Assembly: GCF_000282095.2 (NCBI RefSeq)
Contig: NZ_AKKC02000011.1
Span: 1-64,000 of the forward strand
Length of the DNA: 64,000 nt
Source of the DNA: Rhizobium sp. CF080
Lineage (GTDB): Bacteria > Pseudomonadota > Alphaproteobacteria > Rhizobiales > Rhizobiaceae
Direction: 5' to 3'
The number at the start of each line of letters is the position of its first letter. Position 1 is the first letter of the stretch. The notes below the pieces were generated by a model, which had not been told where the DNA came from, ran no database searches, and saw only the letters and a list, made by a program, of their open reading frames with translations. The position numbers and the translations under genes are program-made. Shown here in pieces: positions 38,179 through 45,895 of this stretch.

Positions 38179-38500
38179 GTCAAGCGATGAAAAAAATGAC
38201 CTGATTTTCAAGGCCCTGGCGGCGACGGTTCGCAGGGAGATTCTGGACGAGTTGAAGGATCGGCCGCAGACGACGGGCGATCTCTGTGCCCGGTTTCCCA
38301 AGCTCGACCGCTGCACAGTGATGCAGCATCTGAAGGTTCTGGAAGGTGCGGACCTGGTGCTGGTGAGGCGCGAAGGGCGGGAGCGTTGGAACCACCTCAA
38401 TCCATTGCCGATCAAGGCGATCCACGACCGCTGGATCGGTGCCTATGCGGCGCATGCGGTCGACATGCTCGACCGGATGAAGCGGGATCTGGAAGGTTAG
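38177..38500 (+). CDS. ArsR-family regulator paired with SRPBCC gene
   Basis: A 107-residue winged-helix protein: IFKALAATVRREILDELKDRPQTTGDLCARFPKLDRCTVMQHLKVLEGADLVLVRREGRERWNHLN-type ArsR sequence, with no classical metal-binding cysteine box. The start ATG at 38177 has no Shine-Dalgarno and is overlapped by the operator, so the mRNA may be leaderless. The stop overlaps the end of the convergent DUF2938 gene by four bases. Confidence 0.9.
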   Translation: MSSDEKNDLIFKALAATVRREILDELKDRPQTTGDLCARFPKLDRCTVMQHLKVLEGADLVLVRREGRERWNHLNPLPIKAIHDRWIGAYAAHAVDMLDRMKRDLEG

Positions 38501-38976
38501 CGGATCAGCAGGGCGGCGCCGTAAAGCCCGAGCGCGAAAACGGTGTGGGCGGCGAAATTGAGGAGGCGGACCTTGCCCGGCTTCGGCGTCTTCGAGGCGG
38601 CCCAACCGAGTCCCATGCCGGGCTGCATCAGGAACCAGCCGGCGCCGATGGTGACGATGCCGAGGATCCAGGCGGGAATGAAGGTCGGCGCGGCAAACCA
38701 GCCCGGTCCCATGATGAAGGCGAGGATTACTCCGTAGAGAAGACCGACGGCATAATGGCCGGCCCAGCCCAGGGCGAGTTCATGTTCGTAAGGGTCGGCG
38801 GCAGCAATGCTGTCGTGGAAGACCTTTCCCCGGGGCAGGTGCCAGAACCAGCGCCCGGCCGGCGCCCAGTTGGGTTTTGGCTGGCCGAAGGCGCGGTAAA
38901 GCAGGATCGCCCAGAGGTCCATGAGAATGGTTGCGCCGAGGCCGATCAGGATGCCGCGCCAGAAAAGTTCGAACAT
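38497..38976 (-). CDS. DUF2938 membrane protein
   Basis: A 159-residue protein with about four membrane helices. The pattern LIGLGATILMDLWAILL, PAGRWFWHLPRGKVFHDSI, ELALGWAGHYAVGLLYG and GMGLGWAASKTPKPGKVRLLNFAAHTVFALGLY is that of DUF2938. Function unknown. Start at 38976 gives the usual family length; the frame continues upstream without membrane or family character. Confidence 0.87.
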   Translation of the reverse strand: MFELFWRGILIGLGATILMDLWAILLYRAFGQPKPNWAPAGRWFWHLPRGKVFHDSIAAADPYEHELALGWAGHYAVGLLYGVILAFIMGPGWFAAPTFIPAWILGIVTIGAGWFLMQPGMGLGWAASKTPKPGKVRLLNFAAHTVFALGLYGAALLIR

Positions 38977-39049
38977 GAAGAATCCGCCGGAAGAGGAAGG
39001 TGAGCCAATCTCTAAGGGCTCCGGTTTGGGCTGTCGAGATCTTCCGGAC

Positions 39050-39421
39050 TTAAGGAAACATCTTGTCGGAGGTGGCGGTCGCAAGCGTCTTGCCGCCGGC
39101 ATCGAGTGCCTTCACCGTGAAGCGGTATTTGTGCTTGCCGGACGGCGGGCAGGGGCCGGTATAGCTGAAGGCGCCGTAGGCCAGCGACTTCTGGCCGGAA
39201 AAATCCACCTTGCCGCCGCCGTGGTTATAATCCGGCACGTCCATATCCTTCATGCGGATATCGAGCGCCTTGGTGCCGGCGGGTACGCCCGAGAGCGAGA
39301 TCGGCGGAGATTTCGAATCGAAACATTTCTTTGTCGGCCCCCAGTCGAAGGAGACCTTCATGTCCGCCATCGCGGCGGTACCCGATGTCAAGAGGAATGC
39401 GATTGCCATCAACCCGCGCAT
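39050..39421 (-). CDS. Exported YbhB/YbcL (PEBP-like) protein
   Basis: A 123-residue protein with a signal peptide (MRGLMAIAFLLTSGTAAMA) and a compact PEBP-like domain: SPPISLSGVPAGTKALDIRMKDMDVPDY, then a conserved histidine, and GPCPPSGKHKYRFTVKALDA. YbhB/YbcL proteins resemble phosphatidylethanolamine-binding proteins; their bacterial role is unclear. Start at 39421 follows GGGGGA. Confidence 0.85.
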   Translation of the reverse strand: MRGLMAIAFLLTSGTAAMADMKVSFDWGPTKKCFDSKSPPISLSGVPAGTKALDIRMKDMDVPDYNHGGGKVDFSGQKSLAYGAFSYTGPCPPSGKHKYRFTVKALDAGGKTLATATSDKMFP

Positions 39422-39757
39422 GATAATCCCCCAATCGATCATGACCGAAACAACCGGACGCGAGCCTATGTGTTTGATTGCGGCTGTCAACGGAGATCGC
39501 GCAAAAATGGCGGAAGGGCAGGCGGCAGAGCTTTTCGGAGCCGTTCCTTTCTTGTAATCACCGGCGCCATTGCGCGCATTCGTTGATTTTCTCGAAGCCA
39601 ACTGGCGTGGAGCCGCTTGAATGATGCGTTACGGTTGTACCGTTCATCAAAAACTTTGAAATGTTCACGGATTGTTTCCGTTTTCTTTTGCCGCTATGTA
39701 AGCAGCCCGGCGAGCTGATCGTCTTTCCAGAAAACGCCATTGCTAGAGAGACATCGT
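39422..39757. other. Intergenic region, no gene supported
   Basis: 336 bases between the divergent PEBP-like gene and the MFS exporter gene. It is somewhat more A+T-rich than its surroundings near 39640-39690. A 60-residue minus-strand frame (39558-39740) has no family features or ribosome site. No operator was convincing. Confidence 0.45.
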
Positions 39758-41017
39758 ATGCTCGACCCGAAATTTGTCCGCCGCGGCCTTTTCCTCGTCT
39801 TCATGATCCTGTTCCTCGATATCATCGGGATCGCGATCATCATGCCGGTGCTGCCGACCTTCCTGCGCGAGCTGACCGGCGACGACATGAGTGCGGCGGC
39901 TGTCGATGGCGGCTGGCTGATGCTGATCTATTCCGGCATGCAGTTCCTGTTCGCGCCGCTGCTCGGCAACCTCAGCGATCGTTTCGGCCGCCGGCCGATC
40001 CTGCTCGCCTCGGTGCTCACCTTTGCGCTCGATAACCTGATCTGCGCGGCCGCCACCAGTTTCTGGATGCTGTTCGTCGGCCGGGTGCTGGCCGGCATTT
40101 CCGGCGGCAGTTTCGCCACCTGCTCGGCCTACATCGCTGACATCAGCAATGACGAGAACCGCGCCAGGAACTTCGGGCTGATCGGGATCGCCTTCGGCGT
40201 CGGCTTCACGGTGGGGCCGGTGATCGGTGGCCTGCTTGGCGAACTCGGGCCGCGCGTGCCTTTCCTCGGCGCCGGGCTTCTGTCGCTTGCCAATTTCGTC
40301 GCCTCCTGGTTCCTGCTGCCGGAGACGCTCGACAAGGCGAACCGCCGCAAGTTCGAGCTGAAGCGCGCCAATCCGCTCGGCGCGCTGCGCCAGATGCGGC
40401 ACTATCCGGGCATCGGCTGGGTCATGCTGGTGATGTTCCTCTACTGGCTGGCGCATGCGGTCTATCCGTCGGTCTGGTCCTTCGTCTCCGCCTATCGCTA
40501 CGGCTGGAGCGAGGGGCAGATCGGCTTGTCGCTCGGGCTCTTCGGCATCTGCGCGGCTTTTGTCATGGGCTTCATCCTGCCGAAGCTGGTGCCGGTGCTC
40601 GGCGAATGGAGGACGGCGGTGCTCGGGCTGTGCTTCTCCTGCCTTGGCCTCACCGGCTATGCCTTCTCCTGGCAGGGGTGGATGGTCTATGCCGTCATCC
40701 TGGTGACAACGATCGAGAACGTCGCCGATCCGGCGCTGCGAAGCATCGCTTCGGCCAAGGTGCCTCCCTCGGCTCAGGGCGAGCTGCAGGGTGCCATGAC
40801 CAGCCTCACAAGCCTGACGACGATCATCGGTCCGGTGATCTTCACGCAGCTCTTCAGCGCCTTTACGGGCGGGCATGCGAAAGTGGAGTTCGCAGGCGCC
40901 CCCTACCTGATGGCGGCGATCTTCCTTGCTTGTGCGACTGTGGTGTTTTTGAGCCGGATTTCACGAAAAACGCCGGTCGTTCCGGCCGAGAACGAGCTCA
41001 CTCATCAGATTTCTTGA
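39758..41017 (+). CDS. MFS exporter, TetA/TCR-like
   Basis: A 419-residue 12-TM transporter of the DHA1 class. It has IIMPVLPTFLRELTG in helix 1, the motif A loop GNLSDRFGRRPILLAS, motif C-like GFTVGPVIGGLLG, and VPPSAQGELQGAMTSLTSLTTIIGP as in TetA(A/B)-type proteins. It may export drugs or native metabolites; tetracycline specificity cannot be assumed because no TetR-type repressor is adjacent. The ATG at 39758 is the likely start. Confidence 0.88.
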   Translation: MLDPKFVRRGLFLVFMILFLDIIGIAIIMPVLPTFLRELTGDDMSAAAVDGGWLMLIYSGMQFLFAPLLGNLSDRFGRRPILLASVLTFALDNLICAAATSFWMLFVGRVLAGISGGSFATCSAYIADISNDENRARNFGLIGIAFGVGFTVGPVIGGLLGELGPRVPFLGAGLLSLANFVASWFLLPETLDKANRRKFELKRANPLGALRQMRHYPGIGWVMLVMFLYWLAHAVYPSVWSFVSAYRYGWSEGQIGLSLGLFGICAAFVMGFILPKLVPVLGEWRTAVLGLCFSCLGLTGYAFSWQGWMVYAVILVTTIENVADPALRSIASAKVPPSAQGELQGAMTSLTSLTTIIGPVIFTQLFSAFTGGHAKVEFAGAPYLMAAIFLACATVVFLSRISRKTPVVPAENELTHQIS

Positions 41018-41095
41018 ACCGACGTCCAAAAATTCTGCTGAATCGCCTGTAAGTGTTGCCGCACGGATGATGCTCCTCTATAGGCTGCATCATCC

Positions 41096-41127
41096 GCCGC
41101 TCGCCAGTTTCTGGAAGCGGCTTTTTT
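41096..41127 (+). terminator. Intrinsic terminator of the MFS gene
   Basis: Stem GCCGCT/AGCGGC with a nested CCAG-TTT-CTGG, followed by six T. A second, 9-bp inverted repeat CGGATGATG/CATCATCCG (41064-41096) lies directly before it. Confidence 0.8.
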
Positions 41128-41145
41128 CGTCTGCGGAGGAGTGTC

Positions 41146-42543
41146 ATGTCGAGCCTTTCCCCCACCATGGCTGTGGCGGTGACGGACAATTCCTGGTCCG
41201 CGCATATGCGCGCGACCTTTGCGCTGGGCGTGCCGCTGGTCGGCGCCCAGCTTGCGCAGATGGCGATCAACACGACCGACGTCATCCTGGTCGGCTGGCT
41301 CGGCACAACCGAACTCGCCTCGGTGGTGCTCGCCACCCAGATGTTTTTCCTGGTCTTCATCTTCGGCACCGGGTTTACCAGCGCCGTGGTGCCGATGGTA
41401 GCGCAGGCGCTCGGGCACGGCGATACCCGCTCGGTGCGCCGTTCGGTGCGCATGGGGCTGTGGATCGCGCTTGCCTTCGGCGTGCTGACGGCGCCGCTCC
41501 TGTGGTTTTCCGAACCCATCCTTCTGACGCTCGGGCAGCAGCCGGATGTTGCGGCGAATGCACAGAGTTATCTGCGCATCGCCCAATGGGGCATTTTCCC
41601 GGCACTCGGGCTGATGGCGCTTCGAAGCTTCGTCACCGGGCTCGAGAAGGGCGGCATCGTGCTCTACGTCACGATCGCGATGTTCTTCATCAATGCCGGT
41701 CTCGCCTATCTGCTGATCTTCGGCCATTTCGGCGCGCCGGAAATGGGGCTGCACGGGGCTGCGATCGCTTCCGTTGCCGCCAACCTGTTCGGGTTCGTGG
41801 CCGCTCTCCTTTATGTGGAAAGCCAGCCGAAGATGCGGGCCTACGAGATCTTCGTGCGCTTCTGGCGGCCGGACTGGAGCATGGTGCGCGAGATCATCGT
41901 GCTCGGCCTGCCGATCAGCTTCACCATCCTGGCGGAGACCAGCCTGTTTTCGGCCGCGTCCCTGCTGATGGGCGTCATCGGCAAGCTGGAGCTCGCAGCC
42001 CACGGCATCGCGCTGCAGCTCGCGGCGATCGCCTTCATGATCCCGCTCGGCCTGTCGCAGGTGGCGACGGTGCGCGTCGGGCTCGCCGACGGCCGCGGCG
42101 ATCTTCTGGGCGTCAAGCGGGCGGCGATCGCCGTGCTCGTGGTCAGCGTGCTCTTCACGACGATCGGCAGCGTGCTTTATGCGACGATCCCGCGCTTCTT
42201 CGGCAATCTCTTCCTGGATATACGCAAGGAGGATGCCGCGACAGTGCTGGAATTGGCGGTGCCGCTGATCGTGATCGCCGGCGCTTTCCAGCTGGTCGAC
42301 GGATTGCAGGTGGTCGGTGCCAGCCTGTTGCGTGGCCTGAAAGACACCAGGGTGCCGATGGTGCTGGCGCTGATCGCCTATTGGCCGATCGGTTTTTCCT
42401 GCGCCTGGGTGTTTGCCTTCCCGCTCGGTTTTCGCGGCGAGGGCGTCTGGTTCGGCTTTGTGACCGGACTTGCGGCCGCGGCTGCTTTGCTTTGCGGCCG
42501 CTTCTGGCTGCTGGTGAACCGCCGGACGATGGCGGCCCGCTGA
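41146..42543 (+). CDS. MATE-family multidrug efflux protein
   Basis: A 465-residue 12-TM antiporter of the NorM branch. Two MatE repeats begin at about residues 25 (LGVPLVGAQLAQMAINTTDVILVGWLG) and 250 (LGLPISFTILAETSLFSAASLLMG), with conserved FQLVDGLQVVGASLLRGLKDTRVPM near the end. It should expel cationic compounds using Na+ or H+. The start follows GGAGGAG. No regulator is encoded beside it. Confidence 0.92.
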   Translation: MSSLSPTMAVAVTDNSWSAHMRATFALGVPLVGAQLAQMAINTTDVILVGWLGTTELASVVLATQMFFLVFIFGTGFTSAVVPMVAQALGHGDTRSVRRSVRMGLWIALAFGVLTAPLLWFSEPILLTLGQQPDVAANAQSYLRIAQWGIFPALGLMALRSFVTGLEKGGIVLYVTIAMFFINAGLAYLLIFGHFGAPEMGLHGAAIASVAANLFGFVAALLYVESQPKMRAYEIFVRFWRPDWSMVREIIVLGLPISFTILAETSLFSAASLLMGVIGKLELAAHGIALQLAAIAFMIPLGLSQVATVRVGLADGRGDLLGVKRAAIAVLVVSVLFTTIGSVLYATIPRFFGNLFLDIRKEDAATVLELAVPLIVIAGAFQLVDGLQVVGASLLRGLKDTRVPMVLALIAYWPIGFSCAWVFAFPLGFRGEGVWFGFVTGLAAAAALLCGRFWLLVNRRTMAAR

Positions 42544-42567
42544 GTTTCAGCGGGCTCTCCGTGTTGG

Positions 42568-42918
42568 TCAGGCCGGCAGGAGTTCCTGTAGAACCGCCCT
42601 GTGGTAGAAGCCGATGTTGGTCTCTACGCCGAGGCGTCGGCTCAACGCCTGCCGATCGATGCCTTCCTCCTCATCCGATTTTGCGACTGCGGCGATGACC
42701 GGCTGAAGGACGTGTTCGCCTTCGAACTGGAGGATGGTGATGACGTTGAACAATCCGGCGATGGAAGCCTGTTCAAGGATCAGATCCTCGATGAATCCCG
42801 GCTGGGCGCGGATCACCTCATGCGTCCTGTGAACCAGCGCCATAAATTCTTCGCGCCCTTCGACCGGAACCGCAAACCTGTTGACGCGAAAGATGCGTCG
42901 ATTCTGTATTTCGCTCAT
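42568..42918 (-). CDS. Antibiotic biosynthesis monooxygenase (ABM) domain protein
   Basis: A 116-residue dimeric alpha/beta-barrel-type protein: FRVNRFAVPVEGREEFMALVHRTHEVIRAQPGFIEDLIL and FNVITILQFEGEHVLQPVI. ABM proteins include cofactor-free quinone-forming oxygenases and small stress proteins. The only ribosome site is AGGGG 8 bases before ATG, and it is part of the carA terminator stem. A SoxR-like promoter (42953-42983) lies just upstream, suggesting induction by redox-cycling agents (inference). Confidence 0.85.
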   Translation of the reverse strand: MSEIQNRRIFRVNRFAVPVEGREEFMALVHRTHEVIRAQPGFIEDLILEQASIAGLFNVITILQFEGEHVLQPVIAAVAKSDEEEGIDRQALSRRLGVETNIGFYHRAVLQELLPA

Positions 42919-42921
42919 ATG

Positions 42922-42950
42922 AAAAACCCCTGCTCTTTTCTGAACAGGGG
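42922..42950 (-). terminator. carA terminator that also contains the ABM gene's ribosome site
   Basis: Minus-strand stem CCCCTG/CAGGGG (42945-42950 and 42927-42932) with a 12-base loop is followed by TTTTT. The 3' arm supplies AGGGG, the Shine-Dalgarno for the ATG at 42918. Confidence 0.72.
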
Positions 42951-42952
42951 CG

Positions 42953-42983
42953 TTTATGGGACCTCAACCAATGTTGAGGTCAA
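42953..42983 (-). promoter_or_regulatory. SoxR-type promoter and operator of the ABM gene
   Basis: Minus strand: -35 TTGACC (42978-42983) and -10 CATAAA (42953-42958) are separated by 19 bases, the overlong spacing of MerR-family-activated promoters. Inside is CCTCAACATTGGTTGAGG, which has the same CCTCAA-N6-TTGAGG frame and phase as the E. coli soxS site. Predicted start near 42946. Confidence 0.72.
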
Positions 42984-43017
42984 TAGGCGTCTGCGGATTT
43001 TTTAAGGGCGCCGGAAA

Positions 43018-44223
43018 TCAGCGTTCCGCAAGGGCAGGCTCGCCCTTCTTCTCGCGCACCATGTTGATGAAGCGGCGGAAGAGATAGTGGCTGTCCTGCG
43101 GGCCCGGCGAGGCTTCCGGGTGATGCTGGACGGAGAAGACCTGCTTGCCTGTGACGCGCAGGCCGCAATTGGTACCGTCGAAGAGCGAAATGTGAGTCTC
43201 CTCAACGCCTTGCGGCAGAGACTTCGAATCGACCGCGAAGCCGTGGTTCATCGAGACGATCTCGACCTTGCCGGTGGTGTGGTCCTTGACCGGATGGTTG
43301 GCGCCGTGATGGCCCTGGTGCATCTTCTCGGTTTTTGCGCCGAGAGCGAGACCGAGCATCTGGTGGCCGAGGCAGATGCCGAAGGTCGGGATGTCGGTCT
43401 TGATGACGTTCCTGATGACGGGCACGGCATATTCGCCGGTGGCGGCCGGGTCGCCCGGGCCGTTCGACAGGAAGACGCCGTCGGGCTTCAGCGCCAGGAT
43501 GTCTTCGGCCGAGGTCTGGGCCGGCACGACGGTCACCTTGCAGTCGAGGCCGGCAAAGAGGCGCAGGATGTTGCGCTTCACGCCGTAATCGACGCAGACG
43601 ATGTGATATTTCGCGTCTTCCGGCTTCAGTTCGCCGTAGCCTTCGTTCCAGACCCAGGGCTTCTGGTCCCATTGCGACGACTGGCCGGATGTCGCCTCCT
43701 TGGCGAGGTCGAGGCCTTCGAGGCCGCTCCAGGCGCGGGCTTCGGCCTTCAGGGCCTCGACGTCGAAGACGCCGTTCGGGTCATGGGCGATGACGGCGTT
43801 CGGGGCGCCGTTCTGGCGGATCCAGGCGGTCAGCGCACGGGTGTCGATGCCGGACAGGCCGATGATGCCGCGGGCCTTCAGCCAGCCGTCAAGATCCTTG
43901 GCGGCGCGGTAGTTGGAGGGCTCGGTGATGTCGGCCTTGAAGATCGTGCCGACCGCGCCGCGGCGGGCTGCCGGCGTCAGGTCCTCGACGTCTTCCTCGT
44001 TGGTGCCGATATTGCCGATATGCGGGAAGGTGAAGGTGACGATCTGGCCGAGATAGGAGGGGTCGGTCAGGATTTCCTGGTAGCCGGTCAGTGCGGTGTT
44101 GAACACTACTTCGGCTGGCACCTTGCCGGTTGCGCCGATCCCGGTTCCTTCGATCACGGTGCCGTCGGCCAGAACGAGCAATGCGGTGGGTTTCTTGGTG
44201 GTCCAGGGAGCGGTCGCGGTCAT
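43018..44223 (-). CDS. carA: Carbamoyl-phosphate synthase small chain
   Basis: A 401-residue glutaminase subunit. The N-terminal CPSase_sm domain (FNTALTGYQEILTDPSYLGQIVTFTFPHIGNIG) is followed by a class I amidotransferase with the nucleophile cysteine in PTFGICLGHQMLGLALG and the His/Glu pair in QHHPEASPGP. It supplies ammonia to CarB. ATG at 44223 is favoured over 44229 because AAGGA is correctly spaced only for it. A good promoter lies at 44354-44382. Confidence 0.97.
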   Translation of the reverse strand: MTATAPWTTKKPTALLVLADGTVIEGTGIGATGKVPAEVVFNTALTGYQEILTDPSYLGQIVTFTFPHIGNIGTNEEDVEDLTPAARRGAVGTIFKADITEPSNYRAAKDLDGWLKARGIIGLSGIDTRALTAWIRQNGAPNAVIAHDPNGVFDVEALKAEARAWSGLEGLDLAKEATSGQSSQWDQKPWVWNEGYGELKPEDAKYHIVCVDYGVKRNILRLFAGLDCKVTVVPAQTSAEDILALKPDGVFLSNGPGDPAATGEYAVPVIRNVIKTDIPTFGICLGHQMLGLALGAKTEKMHQGHHGANHPVKDHTTGKVEIVSMNHGFAVDSKSLPQGVEETHISLFDGTNCGLRVTGKQVFSVQHHPEASPGPQDSHYLFRRFINMVREKKGEPALAER

Positions 44224-44353
44224 ATCCATCCTTCTGCCTCACCGGTCCCGTCCCTTGAAGGAACAGGCTGTGAGGGCCATCTATGGTCGTGAGAGACGGG
44301 CGCGCGGAAATCCCGGCGCAAGCCCAAACCTCTAAATCTCGTGCAGGTGCCGG

Positions 44354-44382
44354 AAAATAGACAAAGCGGGCGAGGTGGTCAA
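44354..44382 (-). promoter_or_regulatory. Predicted carA promoter
   Basis: Minus strand TTGACC (44377-44382) and TATTTT (44354-44359) with 17-base spacing; start near 44347, leaving a leader of about 125 nt before carA. Confidence 0.65.
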
Positions 44383-44447
44383 TCTCGCAGCCCAAGAATT
44401 CCATGGAGATTATAGATCATGGGATTCAACGGTTTGGGTGATTTGAT

Positions 44448-44476
44448 TTGATCGCCCCCGAACCGTCGTCTATGAC
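44448..44476 (+). promoter_or_regulatory. Predicted promoter of the YqeY-domain gene
   Basis: TTGATC (44448-44453) and TATGAC (44471-44476) with 17-base spacing; start near 44483, about 67 bases before the coding sequence. Confidence 0.55.
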
Positions 44477-44549
44477 AGCGGTGTGAATGCCAAGGAAAAG
44501 CCACAATTCACCGTGCCTGCGCCAGAGCTTTTCCCAAGGAGAAAAAACG

Positions 44550-45002
44550 ATGTTGCGCGACAAGCTTTCCGATGCGCTCAAGGAATCCATGAAGGCCAAG
44601 GACACCCGCCGGCTTTCGACCGTGCGGCTGATCCAGACTGCGATCAAGGATCGCGACATTGCCAATCGCGGTCTCGGCAAGGACCCGGTCAGCGATGACG
44701 ACATCCTGCAGATCCTGCAGAAGATGGTGAAGCAGCGCGAGGAATCGGCGAAGATTTATCAGGATGCCGGACGCGCCGAGCTTGCGACGCAGGAGCGCGA
44801 GGAAATCGAGATCATCAAGGGATTCATGCCCGAACAGCTCTCGGACGAGAAGGTGCAGGACCTGATCAAGGCGGCGATCGCCGAGTCCGGCGCGCAAGGC
44901 CTGCGCGACATGGGCAAGGTCATGGCGGTGCTCAAGGAAAAGCATCCGGGCCAGATGGATTTCGCCAAGGCTTCCGGCGTGGTGAAAGAGCTTTTGAAAT
45001 AA
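44550..45002 (+). CDS. GatB/YqeY domain protein
   Basis: A 150-residue protein: MLRDKLSDALKESMKAKDTRRLSTVRLIQTAIKDRDI, then KMVKQREESAKIYQDAGRAELATQEREEIEIIKGFMPEQLS and MGKVMAVLKEKHPGQMD. This is the stand-alone YqeY form of the GatB tRNA-binding tail domain; its role is uncertain but may involve tRNA or amidotransferase function. It commonly sits beside dnaG-rpoD in proteobacteria. Start preceded by AAGGAG. Confidence 0.93.
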   Translation: MLRDKLSDALKESMKAKDTRRLSTVRLIQTAIKDRDIANRGLGKDPVSDDDILQILQKMVKQREESAKIYQDAGRAELATQEREEIEIIKGFMPEQLSDEKVQDLIKAAIAESGAQGLRDMGKVMAVLKEKHPGQMDFAKASGVVKELLK

Positions 45003-45030
45003 GCGGCCATTTTTGAGGTCGGTCAACGAA

Positions 45031-45066
45031 AGGCGGGAATCCGGTGACCGGATTTCCGCCTTTTTG
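45031..45066 (+). terminator. Intrinsic terminator of the YqeY-domain gene
   Basis: A 14-bp stem with one mismatch (AGGCGGGAATCCGG against CCGGATTTCCGCCT), 3-base loop, then TTTTT. Confidence 0.88.
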
Positions 45067-45284
45067 CTCTCCTGGATCCCGCCGGCCGACTGCGGACTTG
45101 CCGCCGGTGAGACGGCCCGAGGTGCTGCGATACGCTGCGACACGCCTCGTCCCGAAGAGCGAAGGAAATTCTTGCCGTTGCGTGTCTGTACGCGGCCGGC
45201 ATTTCCGAATTCGGAAAGGAGCTAAATCCCGCAGGGTCCGTCTGGCAAATTACAAAAAGATAATCTTGCCCCCTGCTGATCTGC

Positions 45285-45311
45285 CAAAAATTTGCCCCAC
45301 GTTGGGGCAAA
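45285..45311 (-). terminator. Terminator downstream of the frameshifted membrane gene
   Basis: Minus-strand stem TTTGCCCC/GGGGCAAA with a 5-base loop followed by TTTTT. It lies 28 bases past the stop at 45340. The 220 bases to its left, back to 45066, hold no recognisable gene. Confidence 0.75.
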
Positions 45312-45339
45312 CGGGAGCGCCGGACTCACGCTGGGCTGA

Positions 45340-45701
45340 TCAGGCGGCGACCAGCCATCCACCCAGAAATGCTCCGCCGATGATGGCGAGCAGCGCGCCT
45401 CCGATGAAGGCCACGAAGGCGATGGTCGCAGCGATCGGTTTCCGCGACTGGAAGAAATAGATGAGCAGCCCCAGAGGCGCGAGAAAAACGGTGGCGGTCT
45501 GGGTCAGGATCGCGGCGGTGCCGCCCCGCAATTTCGCGTCCTCCATCTCCCACCAGACGCGGAGGACAATGGTCGCGATCAGCTGACCGGCATCGTTGAG
45601 GGTCAATCCCACCGCGTCGGCACCCCGGTGAAGGCGTCGATGATCGGGCCGGTGGCAAGCGCGATCAGCAACGCCACATAGATGAAATCGCGTTTCGTCA
45701 T
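45340..45701 (-). pseudogene. Small membrane protein gene with an apparent -1 frameshift
   Basis: From ATG at 45701 (after AAGGCC) the frame reads MTKRDFIYVALLIALATGPII then DAFTGVPTRWD and stops. In the next frame a coherent membrane protein continues as VGLTLNDAGQLIATIVLRVWW, then two further hydrophobic helices ending GGWLVAA at 45340. The two parts join smoothly if one base were added near 45618-45622 (a CCGAC that would be CCGGAC). The whole would be about 120 residues with three helices. It is either a true frameshift mutation or a sequencing error. No family was recognised. Confidence 0.62.
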
Positions 45702-45895
45702 GAAATATCTTGGCCTTTGAAAACCCATTGCGCGGATGATGGTAGGTCACCGGAAAAGAGATTCAAGCTTGGACCGAGTGGTGCCGGCGAGCCGGTTGCC
45801 CCGTTCGCTTCCTGTGAATAGCGGGTAGCATTTCCCTTGGCGGTGGCGTTCCTGAAGGTCTGCGCTTATATGGAAGCTGACCCCAAGAGGTAGAA

